64,000 nt of DNA. Origin: Bacteroides oleiciplenus YIT 12058 (GTDB taxonomy: Bacteria; Bacteroidota; Bacteroidia; Bacteroidales; Bacteroidaceae). The stretch lies in the NCBI RefSeq assembly GCF_000315485.1, contig NZ_JH992941.1:186001-250000 (forward strand), read 5' to 3'. This document shows positions 36,917 through 46,751 of the stretch, in pieces. Below the pieces are notes generated by a model that saw nothing but the letters and a program-made list of their open reading frames with translations, did not search any database and had not been told where the DNA came from. The translations under genes and the position numbers were made by a program. Position 1 is the first letter of the stretch; every line of letters begins with the position of its first letter.

Positions 36917-38911
36917 TTAATAGCAAGGATGTTGTTGTCCGGCAAGACCGGGATTGACATCAATGATGCTCGTCGTATTGAATGGCAGGATTTCTACCAT
37001 ATTCTTCTTCATACCGTAGAACATTCCCGTACTTCCTACAATCCATGTATTTTCGGATGCAAATCCTTCTACATCTTCTACAGAAAGACCGCCTCTCTGC
37101 TTCACGCTATGACAACCAAACATATTCAAAATAGTATAATCCACTTCAGTCACACTCTTACCTGCCGGCACAGAGCTCTCAGTGAAATACACATTTCCTT
37201 CTTTATCTTCATAAAACTTCACATCCAAAAATCCTTTGGTAGAAGAGTTCAAGACATTTAAGGCATCCACATCATCTTGTTTAAGCCCCAAAGAAGCAAT
37301 GTCTTCCGCACTCATCGAAATATAAGAAAGCGAAATTGTAGGATCTTCAAAAGCAGGTTTAGCTGTGAGTTTATAAGCACGATACACATCTACATCGGCA
37401 TATTGACCTTCGCGCTTAGCCAGTTGAATCAATTTGTCTTTCTCTGCTGTCAGATGATCAACCAATATTCCCCAACGAGCCAGGTCACTTTTGCGCAAAC
37501 CTTCATTAGATAATTCCAGTTTACGTTCCAGAATAATGGCTTCCTTGAAGGCAGCATAGCTCTCCGGAATAGAACCAATTTTTGAAGCATCTTTATGGAA
37601 TGCACGCAAGCGAACCGATTTCAATGCGTCAATAGCTTCGGCAGTGGGACCGTTGTTCAACTCATTCAAAGCCTCAGCATACATCAGCAATACGTCCGAG
37701 TAGCGCAACAGAGGGAAATTGATATCACGCTTACTATCTGATGAACCTCTCACTTTCTTCCAGTTAATGCGATACTTACCCACACCATTGCCTATGTAGG
37801 TATTCATCTGATAAGCATCTTCTTTCGTGCTGAGCACAAGACCGTAATTGCAGACAGAAACATCACGACGCTGATCGCCATCATTAAATTCAAAGTAGAG
37901 AGTCGGCATAGCTACCATCTGGCATCCGCCCTTTCCGAGGGTAGTGCTTGTACCATTCGTAGGAATACCATTGGTATAACCGGTACGCACGTCCGGACCG
38001 TTGGTGCTGTACCAGCCATATTCCAACATAGTTTCCTCATTGTATTGCTGCATGCTCAGGTCGCGGAAGATCTGATCGTACTCATCCAACAATTTATTTT
38101 CATTCTGAGTGATTACCGCTTTACAAGCATTGGCTGCAATCTGATACAATTCTTTAATACGATTGGCATCACTGCGTTGAGCAATAGCCACCGTAGATTT
38201 ATCGTAAGGCACTGTATTCAGGTCCCAACGTAAAGAATAACCAGCAGCATACAGTGCTACACGAGCCAATATGCCATAAGCCGCATTCTTGGTGAAGCGC
38301 TCAGGGGTAGCTACCATCCCTTCGCTCTTCCAGGGGAGCAGTTCCGTAGCCCGTTGCAAATCAGAGATGCAATGATCCCATATCGTATCACGACTGACAC
38401 GTGAGGAAGAGAAAGTAGTCAAATCGGCCGTCGGTACTGCAGAATAAGGTACATCACCATAGAAACGTACAATATTCCAATAAGCATAGGCTCTGACAGC
38501 CAAAGATTCACCCAACAGTGCATCTATTTTCTTTTGCTCACTATCAGAAGAAGCACTCATGGAAGGCAAATTCTTTATACATACGTTGGCATATTCAATA
38601 GCCTTATACATAGTGGTATAAGTAGAATTCAGCATCGTTGAGGTAGCCAGATAATCATAATTGGCCACATTATATTTAGAATTGCTTTCAGTAGAACTGG
38701 CTTCATCCGTACCCATCAGTAATTGATACCCGAGTTCTTGTGTGTGCAGTGAAGCATAAGCTCCAACCACTGCCATTTCCGCTCTATTGATTGTTTCAAA
38801 CACGGACGAACTATCAGCTTTTGATTCGGAAGGCATGTCCAACCAGTCTTCACATGACGTGAAAGCCAGCAACATGGCTGAAATCCCTATAATACTAATT
38901 ATCTTTTTCAT
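36917..38911 (-). CDS. susD: SusD/RagB family glycan-binding lipoprotein
   Basis: 664 residues, lipobox FTSC (Cys20), then the mainly helical TPR-like SusD fold (QELGYQLLMGTDEASSTES near 58; KNAAYGILARVALYAAGYSL around 215). It is a surface lid that delivers bound glycan to the SusC barrel. 15 nt after susC. Slightly longer than the 500-600 residues usual for SusD. Sugar specificity cannot be read from the sequence, but the neighbouring rhamnose and pectin genes make rhamnogalacturonan oligosaccharides likely. Confidence 0.9.
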   Translation of the reverse strand: MKKIISIIGISAMLLAFTSCEDWLDMPSESKADSSSVFETINRAEMAVVGAYASLHTQELGYQLLMGTDEASSTESNSKYNVANYDYLATSTMLNSTYTTMYKAIEYANVCIKNLPSMSASSDSEQKKIDALLGESLAVRAYAYWNIVRFYGDVPYSAVPTADLTTFSSSRVSRDTIWDHCISDLQRATELLPWKSEGMVATPERFTKNAAYGILARVALYAAGYSLRWDLNTVPYDKSTVAIAQRSDANRIKELYQIAANACKAVITQNENKLLDEYDQIFRDLSMQQYNEETMLEYGWYSTNGPDVRTGYTNGIPTNGTSTTLGKGGCQMVAMPTLYFEFNDGDQRRDVSVCNYGLVLSTKEDAYQMNTYIGNGVGKYRINWKKVRGSSDSKRDINFPLLRYSDVLLMYAEALNELNNGPTAEAIDALKSVRLRAFHKDASKIGSIPESYAAFKEAIILERKLELSNEGLRKSDLARWGILVDHLTAEKDKLIQLAKREGQYADVDVYRAYKLTAKPAFEDPTISLSYISMSAEDIASLGLKQDDVDALNVLNSSTKGFLDVKFYEDKEGNVYFTESSVPAGKSVTEVDYTILNMFGCHSVKQRGGLSVEDVEGFASENTWIVGSTGMFYGMKKNMVEILPFNTTSIIDVNPGLAGQQHPCY

Positions 38912-38926
38912 ATTCGTTATTCAATT

Positions 38927-41900
38927 TTAGAAAGTTAAGTTTACGCCCAGTACCCAGCTTTTAGAGCGAGGATAGGATGAGTTATCAATACCCGGAGTCA
39001 GCGCACTGCTGGTAGCCGAAACTTCCGGGTCATAACCGGAATATCCAGTAAATGTATGAATGTTGTTCAGCGTGCAGTAAACACGTGCATTGCTGATCTT
39101 AGCTTTCTGTACCAACTTCTTCGGCAAAGTGTAGCCCAGTGTAATCGTATTCAGACGCAAGTAAGAACCATCTTCAATATAATAACTACTATAATCACTG
39201 ATGGCAGTCTTATTATTGGAAGATATATTCCACATGGCTGAACCACCATATTGTCCGGGGTTCAATTCCGCCAGACGTGCCAGATCCTTGCTCTCCTTAC
39301 CGGTTGAAGGATCAATCAGCGTAAAGCGGTTCTTCATCTTATCCAAAGTATTCTGGTTGGCCAGATACGGGCCGATGAAACGCTGTGTACTCATATTGAA
39401 GACATCATTACCTACTACGAAATTAAAGAAAAGGGTCAGGTCGAAACCTTTATAGGTAAAGGTATTACTCATACCACCGGTAAACTTAGGTTGTGCATTG
39501 CCAATAACCGTTTTATCATTGGTAGACCAAATCGGATTGCCGTCATCATCAACATCTCCGGCAGTAGGTTTGTATTTTGCATCACCCGGCTTAACGCTTT
39601 TACGGTTGAAACCTTTCAATGAAGGAACACCGTCTTTCAAAGCATACGTACCATCCGCATTCTGTGTAAAATCATCCGTAGTATAAACACCATCATAAAT
39701 CAGTCCGTAGAATTGTCCCAATGGTTTTCCCACTTCTACTTTAAAGCCCATACGTGATGAATAATCCTGTATGAAGTTGTTGCTTTCACCTTCACCATAG
39801 ATATCCAATACTTTTGAACGATTGAAAGCAATATTGAAATCGGTTGTCCAAGTAAAGTCTTTAGTACGAATATTTACAGTATTCAAAACGATTTCCAGAC
39901 CACGGTTACGAATAGAACCTAAATTTTGATACTGATCCACATATCCGGTTGAAGTTGGAATCTTATTCTTAATCAATAGGTTGGATGACTCATTGTTATA
40001 CCAGTCTAACGACAGGTTTACGCGGCTGTTCAATATAGATAGATCCAAACCGACATTAGCTGTAGTTGTTTTCTCCCATTTCAAGTCAGGGTTACCCAGC
40101 GTAGTGCCCGGAACATACGTAATGAAATCAGTGCCATTGTAGCCATAGTGACCGGAACCGTAGTCGGTAGCATACATATTATTGTCGATATTGTTATTAC
40201 CGGAAGTACCATAACCTACACGCAACTTCAGATTCTGCAAGAAATTCAAATCTTCCATGAAGGCTTCTTCCGAAATACGCCATGCAGCAGAAGCTGACGG
40301 AAAATATCCCCACTGATTGCCCCGGGCAAACTTAGAAGAACCGTCAGCACGCAATGTACCGGTAAACAAATAACGCTCATTGAAATTGTAAGAAAGACGA
40401 CCGAATACGGAAACTAATCCTAACCTTTCTTTGTTAGATTTCCAAGTATCGGGAGTACCCATACTCACATCATTCAAACCGAAATTACCATCAGAAAATT
40501 TACGATATTCATTATCCAACTTCATTGATTCCGCATAATAAGTTTCCTGACCCAACAACACATTAAAACGGTGCTTATCAGTCAGTTTAAAAGCGTAACT
40601 CAGCGTATTCGTAATCTGCCATGAGAATTTCTCACTGTTATTACGGTATCCATAGCCATAAGGGCTCTGATTGGTTGAAGCCGTTTTGGTTCTACCATCG
40701 TCCCAATAATCCTGACGAACTTGTTGCCACAGGTAACTGCCCGAAGTACGGAATGTGAGATCTTTCAAAATATCAATCTCCAATCCGGCATTAACAGTCA
40801 CCATCCGCGTATATTTTTCATTGGATACAGCAGCATTATTTATAATCGGGTTGTTAGCATCGTAATTATCGCCACCATACATTTCAGAGAAAAGGTCGGC
40901 CAAGTCTGAACCTATCAACTGTTCATTAGTCCATTTTTCACCACCTGTAACCGGCTGCAAAATAGTTTGCTTCAATTTGCCGCCCAATGAACCGCCACCA
41001 TCTACTTTTGTCATTTGCATGCTTGAAGAGAAGTCAAAACGGACACCTTTCCACAACTCATGGTTAATCTTCGCACGGATACTATTCTTCTGATAACCGA
41101 ATTTATCCATTATGCCATCTTCACCCGTATAATTGTAGCTTAACATATACTTAGTCTTATCGCTACCACCGCTGATGTTTATATTATGATTTTGCGTAAT
41201 ACCAGTATCGCCAAATACTAAATCTTGCCAATCGATGCCAGCGCGATTTCCATATTCTTGTGCAATACGACTGTAAGCACCTGTGTAGAAGTCAGCCGAG
41301 TTAATATCACCACCGAATAAACTAGCCCAATTATCTTGGTCACCACGCAAGGATTGAAACTCATACTGATACTTCACATAATCCTCAACACCCAGTAAAT
41401 CTAATTTCTTACCCAAACGGTCGAAACTTACAAAACCATTATAAGAAACTTCAGTCTTACCGGACTTACCGGATTTAGTGGTAATAAGAATTACGCCATT
41501 AGAGCCACGAGCTCCATAAATAGCTGTTGCAGAAGCATCTTTCATGACATCAATACTCTCAATATCATTGATGTCTACATTCTGCAAACCATTCTCCATT
41601 TGGAAACCATCCACAATATACAAAGGTTCAGTACCTTGCGTAATAGAAGTACCACCACGCACTGTAATTTGGATATCAGCCCCCGGAGCACCACTCTGCT
41701 GGATTACTTGCACACCAGCAGCTTTACCAGCCAAAGCCTGAGCAGCTGTGGTTACAGGAGCCATTGCCAGTTCTTTATTACCTACGGATACAGAAGATCC
41801 CGTCAAATCTTTACGTTTTACTTTCGCATAGCCAATAGCAACCACTTCTTCCAACATCACAGAAGACTCTTTCAACGTAATGTCGAAATGAGTTTTACTA

Positions 41901-42166
41901 CCAATCGACACCGTCTGATTATCATAACCAATAAAGGACACTACCAGTTCTTTGGCAGAAGCTGGCACAGAGAGTTTAAAGTTACCATCCATATCGGTAA
42001 TCGTACCGATAGAATTATCACCTTTCACAGTTACAGAAGCACCGATTACTACGTCGATCGCATCACGGACCGTACCGGAAATCGTCTTGTTCTGAGCAAA
42101 GACACTTAGAGGAAAGCTCATTAATAAAAGCATTAATAAGCACAGATTTTTGTGTAAGATTCTCAT
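38927..42166 (-). CDS. susC: SusC/RagA family TonB-dependent transporter
   Basis: 1079 residues: signal peptide, a CarboxypepD_reg-like domain (about 27-100; GTVRDAIDVVIGASVTVKG), TonB/plug region (LEEVVAIGYAKVKRKDLTGS, then DVMKDASATAIYGARGSNGV), and a long beta-barrel ending LGVNLTF. It imports oligosaccharides across the outer membrane together with the following SusD. Promoter-like TAATTTTG lies about 85 nt upstream with no -33 TTTG, so activator control is expected. The AraC gene upstream reads in the same direction. Substrate inferred as pectin-derived. Confidence 0.92.
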   Translation of the reverse strand: MRILHKNLCLLMLLLMSFPLSVFAQNKTISGTVRDAIDVVIGASVTVKGDNSIGTITDMDGNFKLSVPASAKELVVSFIGYDNQTVSIGSKTHFDITLKESSVMLEEVVAIGYAKVKRKDLTGSSVSVGNKELAMAPVTTAAQALAGKAAGVQVIQQSGAPGADIQITVRGGTSITQGTEPLYIVDGFQMENGLQNVDINDIESIDVMKDASATAIYGARGSNGVILITTKSGKSGKTEVSYNGFVSFDRLGKKLDLLGVEDYVKYQYEFQSLRGDQDNWASLFGGDINSADFYTGAYSRIAQEYGNRAGIDWQDLVFGDTGITQNHNINISGGSDKTKYMLSYNYTGEDGIMDKFGYQKNSIRAKINHELWKGVRFDFSSSMQMTKVDGGGSLGGKLKQTILQPVTGGEKWTNEQLIGSDLADLFSEMYGGDNYDANNPIINNAAVSNEKYTRMVTVNAGLEIDILKDLTFRTSGSYLWQQVRQDYWDDGRTKTASTNQSPYGYGYRNNSEKFSWQITNTLSYAFKLTDKHRFNVLLGQETYYAESMKLDNEYRKFSDGNFGLNDVSMGTPDTWKSNKERLGLVSVFGRLSYNFNERYLFTGTLRADGSSKFARGNQWGYFPSASAAWRISEEAFMEDLNFLQNLKLRVGYGTSGNNNIDNNMYATDYGSGHYGYNGTDFITYVPGTTLGNPDLKWEKTTTANVGLDLSILNSRVNLSLDWYNNESSNLLIKNKIPTSTGYVDQYQNLGSIRNRGLEIVLNTVNIRTKDFTWTTDFNIAFNRSKVLDIYGEGESNNFIQDYSSRMGFKVEVGKPLGQFYGLIYDGVYTTDDFTQNADGTYALKDGVPSLKGFNRKSVKPGDAKYKPTAGDVDDDGNPIWSTNDKTVIGNAQPKFTGGMSNTFTYKGFDLTLFFNFVVGNDVFNMSTQRFIGPYLANQNTLDKMKNRFTLIDPSTGKESKDLARLAELNPGQYGGSAMWNISSNNKTAISDYSSYYIEDGSYLRLNTITLGYTLPKKLVQKAKISNARVYCTLNNIHTFTGYSGYDPEVSATSSALTPGIDNSSYPRSKSWVLGVNLTF

Positions 42167-42248
42167 AGATTATTAATATAATTGATTAATAAATAAATCC
42201 AAGTTTAACAAAACAAGCATCCGTTATCGAACACAGAGCTTGCGCGGA

Positions 42249-42256
42249 CAAAATTA
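42249..42256 (-). promoter_or_regulatory. -7 box (TAATTTTG) of susCD
   Basis: An exact TAnnTTTG 83-90 nt before the susC ATG on the minus strand. No TTTG near -33. The 240-nt gap is AT-rich; GACTTTnTGAAGAAAGTC (about 42309-42330) is an imperfect inverted repeat that could be a control site. Confidence 0.45.
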
Positions 42257-42406
42257 TTAATTCAACTAGACGTAGAAGATGTGACTTTTGACTGAAATAC
42301 TTTTCTTTTTGACTTTCTTCATAAAGTCAAAAGCATTTTCAACCCAAAATTAACAGATTCACAAGGGTTTACTAATTAATTTGATTTTAAACTACACGTT
42401 TTGATT

Positions 42407-43333
42407 TTACAATAACTCCTCTTCTTCTACATTCGTTTCGCGCCCAAAAGACCTATATTCCAATGGAGTAAAGCCGGTACGTTTCTTGAAAAGAGAGAAA
42501 AAATGTTCGGTAGATTTATAATCGAGCATAAAAGAGATTTCTTTGACGGATTGAGAAGTTCCCACCAGCAATTGCTTAGCCTTACGCAGTTTTAATTCCT
42601 GGAAATATTTAGCAGGCGCATATCCTGTATAATCCTTGAAAACCTTGCGAAACCATGAATAACTAATATTCAGTTTCATGGCAAGTTCTTCCGGGTCAAC
42701 ATCCTTAAATACATTCTCATTCATGATGATTTTCGCCTGTTCAATCTTTTGGTCTACATCGCCTACTTCAAAAATCTTATTCTTAGAAATAGAAAGAATC
42801 ATTCCTATCATGTGCAAAACAATGCCTGAAAGATACTGTTGGGAAGAAATCTTATCTGCCTCAGCTATTTCCAAAGCACGAGAAAAAAGCGTGACTAGTT
42901 CCTCATTCAAACCAACTTCCAAGACCTGATTATCTTTAGAGAGGAAACCACCTCGCAACATATCATCAATGACCGGACCTTCAAATCCAATATAATATTC
43001 ATTCCATCCTGTCTGCTGATAAGGATGATATGTATGCCATTGCCCTGGGAAGAGCACCATGAGACGTCCTTTGCAAACTTGTTTTTCAGGGGTAGTCTCA
43101 GATGTAAATAATCCTCGTCCTTTAGTAATATAAACCAATTGGTACTCACGCAAGACGCGCCCTTTCTGAGCATTGAAGAAATAGCCGGAAGGATGGTCCT
43201 TCAAAGGATAAGGAGAGTTCGGCTGTATAGACTGAAATCCTACAGTATTTACCCACAGACCAAATTTCTGGTCCATATCATTCACGATCAAATACTTGAA
43301 CTCAACTCCTAAATCATTATAATTCTTAGTCAT
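42407..43333 (-). CDS. rhaR: AraC family transcriptional activator (likely RhaR)
   Basis: 308 residues: N-terminal cupin-like sugar-binding domain (about 25-150; the region QLVYITKGRGLF and FPGQWHTYHPY), a linker, then two HTH motifs at about 205-300 (MKLNISYSWFRKVFKDYTGY and KEISFMLDYKSTEHFFSLFK) ending TGFTPLEYR, the AraC consensus. It should bind L-rhamnose or a derivative and activate the rhamnose genes. In B. thetaiotaomicron an AraC protein beside the rhamnose genes is RhaR, and this one has the same place. It has its own -7 box (TATTTTTG, 43369-43362) and may also act on susCD. Confidence 0.75.
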   Translation of the reverse strand: MTKNYNDLGVEFKYLIVNDMDQKFGLWVNTVGFQSIQPNSPYPLKDHPSGYFFNAQKGRVLREYQLVYITKGRGLFTSETTPEKQVCKGRLMVLFPGQWHTYHPYQQTGWNEYYIGFEGPVIDDMLRGGFLSKDNQVLEVGLNEELVTLFSRALEIAEADKISSQQYLSGIVLHMIGMILSISKNKIFEVGDVDQKIEQAKIIMNENVFKDVDPEELAMKLNISYSWFRKVFKDYTGYAPAKYFQELKLRKAKQLLVGTSQSVKEISFMLDYKSTEHFFSLFKKRTGFTPLEYRSFGRETNVEEEELL

Positions 43334-43361
43334 AATACGTGTTTTGCATGATAGACTCAGG

Positions 43362-43369
43362 CAAAAATA
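43362..43369 (-). promoter_or_regulatory. -7 box (TATTTTTG) of the AraC gene
   Basis: Exact TAnnTTTG, 29-36 nt before the ATG. Confidence 0.45.
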
Positions 43370-43384
43370 GGAATTATTTGTGAA

Positions 43385-43432
43385 TAAAAAAGCGTCCGTT
43401 CCGGGTTAATTGTAAAATACCCCGAAACGGAC
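43385..43432 (-). terminator. Terminator of the rhamnose operon after GH105
   Basis: Stem GTCCGTTTCGGGGT with ACCCGGAACGGAC (43419-43432 and 43394-43406 on the plus strand) with a 12-nt loop, then GC and TTTTTT on the minus strand. It separates GH105 from the AraC gene. Confidence 0.85.
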
Positions 43433-43460
43433 CCATAAATATTATTAAAGAAAAGAAATA

Positions 43461-44762
43461 CTATTTCTTCACAACAATCTTATCATATTGTTGCTCAGCC
43501 TTGATTTCCGTATACTTTGGAGCATCAATCATTTCGACAAGTGCACGGAGCACAGGACCTTCCCCCATAGGATCGTTCTCCTGAGTAGGACGATTATAAT
43601 AGTATACTACGGAAGGCATAATACCGGTTCCCACACAAATAGAAGTTACATCTCCATTATCAGAAATCTTTTTCATCATACCTTTTAGACCTTGCTCAGC
43701 CACATAGATGAAATCAGGATGCAGCCAGCCCTCCTTTACACCACGAGCAATACCGAATACAAACATTGCCGTACCTGTGATTTCTTCATAAGAATCTTCT
43801 TTATCAAGAAGTTGATGCCAAAGTCCGTTCTTACCCTGATAACGGGCTACCCCACTGGCTTGCTGACGGAAGTTCTCGATAACTGCTCCACGCATCGGAT
43901 GATCTTTCGGCATCATGCTGAGCAAATCAGCCTGCGCCATGAACACCCAACCGTTGGCACGACTCCAATGAGCTACTCCATGTTCCTTATTATCCGTATG
44001 ATAACAGTGATAATAAATCTGTTTCTCAGGACACCAGAGATAACGAGTATAATTCAGTACCTGATTGGCGGCATCATTGAAATACTTTTCATCACCAGTC
44101 ATTTTTCCCATACGGGCTAGAAAAGAAATAGCCATAAAGGCATCATCTGCCCAAATAGTATTGACATGAGGCCAGATACGAGCAATAGTACCATCAACCA
44201 AACGAGGCTCACCATAATTCAGATGTTCAGCAGTTTCATTGATGTAACTCAAAAAAGCATCGTTAGGGTGCTTCATCTGCAATTCTATCAGACTGGCTCC
44301 CATCGGACCGTTATCATCTAAACGCTTGCTGCGGAAAATCATGTGCCAGCTCAGTTTGCGGATAGCATTCCAACCACCTTGCCTGAAGGCTTCGTCATAC
44401 TGTTTGCGGAAGAATTCCAGATTGCCTTCGTTGAACACAAAGTTCATGTTCTTCAAGACATATTTATCATACTTTTTGTCGCCAAGCTTCTCACCCAGTT
44501 CCATTAAGCCAATATTTGTTACTCCGTTGGTATAATGCCAGTTATTATACTTACATGCCACCTTCACATCCATATCAAGAGGTAACTTCTTGACGGACTT
44601 ATATGTTTCGCCAGTCTTCGTATTCTTGAACTCGTACGTGGTGCTGGCCAGAATGCGGTCTGCAATCTTTACGGCAGCTTCTCTTGCCGTCATTTGAGTT
44701 TGGGCGGTAAGGGTTGCCGCTGCCAACAGCAGGGCGAGGGAAAAGAATGTTCGCTTCATCAT
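43461..44762 (-). CDS. GH105 unsaturated rhamnogalacturonyl hydrolase
   Basis: 433 residues with signal MMKRTFFSLALLLAAATLTA. The (alpha/alpha)6 fold of GH105 is recognised by WHMIFRSKRLDDNGPMGASL, IWADDAFMAISFLARMG, and SRANGWVFMAQADLLSMMP. It cleaves the unsaturated galacturonyl-rhamnose left by rhamnogalacturonan lyases, delivering rhamnose. 24 nt after the rhaD stop, so it reads as the last gene of the rhamnose cluster. A second GH105 domain sits in the gene at 54028. Confidence 0.85.
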   Translation of the reverse strand: MMKRTFFSLALLLAAATLTAQTQMTAREAAVKIADRILASTTYEFKNTKTGETYKSVKKLPLDMDVKVACKYNNWHYTNGVTNIGLMELGEKLGDKKYDKYVLKNMNFVFNEGNLEFFRKQYDEAFRQGGWNAIRKLSWHMIFRSKRLDDNGPMGASLIELQMKHPNDAFLSYINETAEHLNYGEPRLVDGTIARIWPHVNTIWADDAFMAISFLARMGKMTGDEKYFNDAANQVLNYTRYLWCPEKQIYYHCYHTDNKEHGVAHWSRANGWVFMAQADLLSMMPKDHPMRGAVIENFRQQASGVARYQGKNGLWHQLLDKEDSYEEITGTAMFVFGIARGVKEGWLHPDFIYVAEQGLKGMMKKISDNGDVTSICVGTGIMPSVVYYYNRPTQENDPMGEGPVLRALVEMIDAPKYTEIKAEQQYDKIVVKK

Positions 44763-44785
44763 CTATTTTCTAAATACTAGTAAAA

Positions 44786-45595
44786 TCATTTAGGCAGGTT
44801 GAACGCACGAGTCATCTCCTGCATTTGTTCCAGACTCATGCCATCAGGTTCAAAACCCATATTCTTAGCAGCAATATAAATCAGAGCAGACTTATTCAAT
44901 ACATCCACTTGGTCAAAAGCCGACATGACATCCACATCTACAGCAAAGACTCCATGCTTTTCCCACATAGCTACATCATAGTCTTCAAGTTGCTCAATGG
45001 TAGCCTCTGCCAGCTTCACAGAACTTGGCAATTCGTAAGGGATGATACCCAAACCACGCGGACAGAAAGCCTTCGTTTCAGGAATCATACTCCAGAGTAA
45101 ATTAGTAGCCACGTCTTTCTCAAGGAACTTCTTGCAATGAGTCATAGCAATCAGTTCGATAGGATGAGTATGCAAGGAAGCCTTGTAAGGGGAGCCTTTC
45201 TCTATCAAGCGATTGTGCACACTGAGGTGGGCAGGCAACTCGGAGGTAGGCATCACTGGATGATCTGCAATGATGACATAGCTGGCGCAGTCGTCCTGAA
45301 TACGGATGACAGAACCATGATCCATCGGCCAACGGGCCAAATCGCGCATACGTTTATTAGTACCTTTGCAATAGAAGTAACAACCTTTCAAATAAGGAAG
45401 AGTAGCGCCTATTTGTTTTACTTCGCTGATGGCAGGCAATGCCTTTATTTCATCGTCCACAAACTCAGTGATGTTCAGGGTGATGTTACCGCCATTACGT
45501 TCAGCCCACCCTTTTTGCCAGAGATATCCGGCTACTTCTGCCACTTGATTGACTGCACAAGTCAATGCCGGGCGATTTTCGAGAATTGATTTCAT
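44786..45595 (-). CDS. rhaD: Rhamnulose-1-phosphate aldolase
   Basis: 269 residues of the class II zinc aldolase family, cytoplasmic. It splits L-rhamnulose-1-phosphate into DHAP and L-lactaldehyde. Zinc and substrate motifs are visible: GGNITLN (about 39-45), the HLSVHNRLI stretch, HTHPIELIA with paired histidines (about 141-149), and WEKHGVFA around 212. Length close to E. coli RhaD (274). 26 nt after rhaT. Confidence 0.92.
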   Translation of the reverse strand: MKSILENRPALTCAVNQVAEVAGYLWQKGWAERNGGNITLNITEFVDDEIKALPAISEVKQIGATLPYLKGCYFYCKGTNKRMRDLARWPMDHGSVIRIQDDCASYVIIADHPVMPTSELPAHLSVHNRLIEKGSPYKASLHTHPIELIAMTHCKKFLEKDVATNLLWSMIPETKAFCPRGLGIIPYELPSSVKLAEATIEQLEDYDVAMWEKHGVFAVDVDVMSAFDQVDVLNKSALIYIAAKNMGFEPDGMSLEQMQEMTRAFNLPK

Positions 45596-45621
45596 ATATA
45601 ATATAATTTAATTACAAGCTA

Positions 45622-46653
45622 TTATGCCTGTGCCATAGCTACCACGATGATAGAAGATATCAGTGCTACCAAACCAAGCACAAGCACTGTGATTGTAGTA
45701 TTGCTAACCCCTTTCCACTCTTTCAGCAAAATGCCCCAAACATTACTGAACGTAACATTCAACGACATCAGAATGCTCCAGGAAAAAGCCAACAGTACAG
45801 GACTATCTGTCAGAAAGCTCTTGCCCATCTCAAGACCGAAGAATTGTGAATACCACAATACACCAGCAAGAGCACAAAACAACAGGTTATTTGTCAATAC
45901 CGAACCTTTCACAGAAAGATATTCTTTACCTGTCTTATTCTTTATATTCTGCCAAATGCAGTAAACAGCATTTGTGAGAAAACCACCGAGAGTCACCAGG
46001 AAGATAACGGGCAGTCCAGCATACAGAGCCTCTACTCCACCATCAAGTGCAGCCTGCTTAATCGGTGTTCCAGCATCCAATCCGAGAGCAAAACAAGCAC
46101 TCATCACACCTGCCAGCAGAGCCACGAGCAAACCTTTGGTCAATGCGAAATCTTTAACAGCTGCACGTTTTTCTTCTTCCGTCATATTCTTGGAGCGAAG
46201 ACTACCCGCATATCCGATAATAGCAATACCCGCCAACGTGATACACACGCCGATGAGCAACATCAGCCCCTCACCATGCAGTAAGTCTTTTCCGGCAAAC
46301 AAAGCCGGGAAGAGTGTTCCGAAACCCGCGCATGTGCCGAGAGCGATACTCTGTCCGAGTGCCACACCCAGATAGCGCATACTCAACCCGAAAGTTAGTC
46401 CGCCCACGCCCCACAGAACGCCGTAGACCATAGCAGGTAAAGCCCCACCTGCACCCCAAAGTTCCAGTAAGGAACTTCCTGCCGGAATGGCAAGCAGTGC
46501 ACCCAACAATGGAAATATCAACCAGGCAAAGATACCCTGCACCAACCAAAAACTTTCCCACGACCAGTTTTTCACCTTGTTGATAGGTACATACGAACTA
46601 CTCTGTCCAAAGCTTCCGATAGCTATAATCAACAATCCTATCAGTGTATTCAT
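45622..46653 (-). CDS. rhaT: L-rhamnose/proton symporter
   Basis: 343 residues with about ten membrane helices. The start MNTLIGLLIIAIGSFGQSSS and the long hydrophobic pattern (WESFWLVQGIFAWLIFPLLG, QSIALGTCAGFGTLFPALF) match the RhaT family, a DMT-related proton symporter in the inner membrane. It imports rhamnose released by the extracellular enzymes. A -7 box TATCTTTG at 46711-46704 lies 51 nt upstream, so it can be transcribed apart from rhaA. The promoter is flanked by heptamer inverted repeats. Confidence 0.93.
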   Translation of the reverse strand: MNTLIGLLIIAIGSFGQSSSYVPINKVKNWSWESFWLVQGIFAWLIFPLLGALLAIPAGSSLLELWGAGGALPAMVYGVLWGVGGLTFGLSMRYLGVALGQSIALGTCAGFGTLFPALFAGKDLLHGEGLMLLIGVCITLAGIAIIGYAGSLRSKNMTEEEKRAAVKDFALTKGLLVALLAGVMSACFALGLDAGTPIKQAALDGGVEALYAGLPVIFLVTLGGFLTNAVYCIWQNIKNKTGKEYLSVKGSVLTNNLLFCALAGVLWYSQFFGLEMGKSFLTDSPVLLAFSWSILMSLNVTFSNVWGILLKEWKGVSNTTITVLVLGLVALISSIIVVAMAQA

Positions 46654-46663
46654 GATAATAACG

Positions 46664-46750
46664 TTTAGTGATTAATGATGAGTGTTTAGCACAAGAAAAC
46701 GCACAAAGATACCGTTTTCCCGCTAAACACTTACCACTAACCGTTAATCA
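46664..46750. repeat. Heptamer inverted repeats flanking the rhaT -7 box
   Basis: TTTAGTGATTA at 46665 and GTGTTTAGC (46682-46690) face GCTAAACAC (46722-46730) and CTAACCGTTAATCAC (46738-46752). Between them is TATCTTTG (46711-46704 on the minus strand). The same TTAGTGA words build the hairpin at 24424-24563. Confidence 0.7.
46704..46711 (-). promoter_or_regulatory. -7 box (TATCTTTG) of rhaT
   Basis: Exact TAnnTTTG located in the loop of an inverted repeat, 51-58 nt before the rhaT ATG. No -33 TTTG at the right distance. Confidence 0.5.
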
Positions 46751-46751
46751 C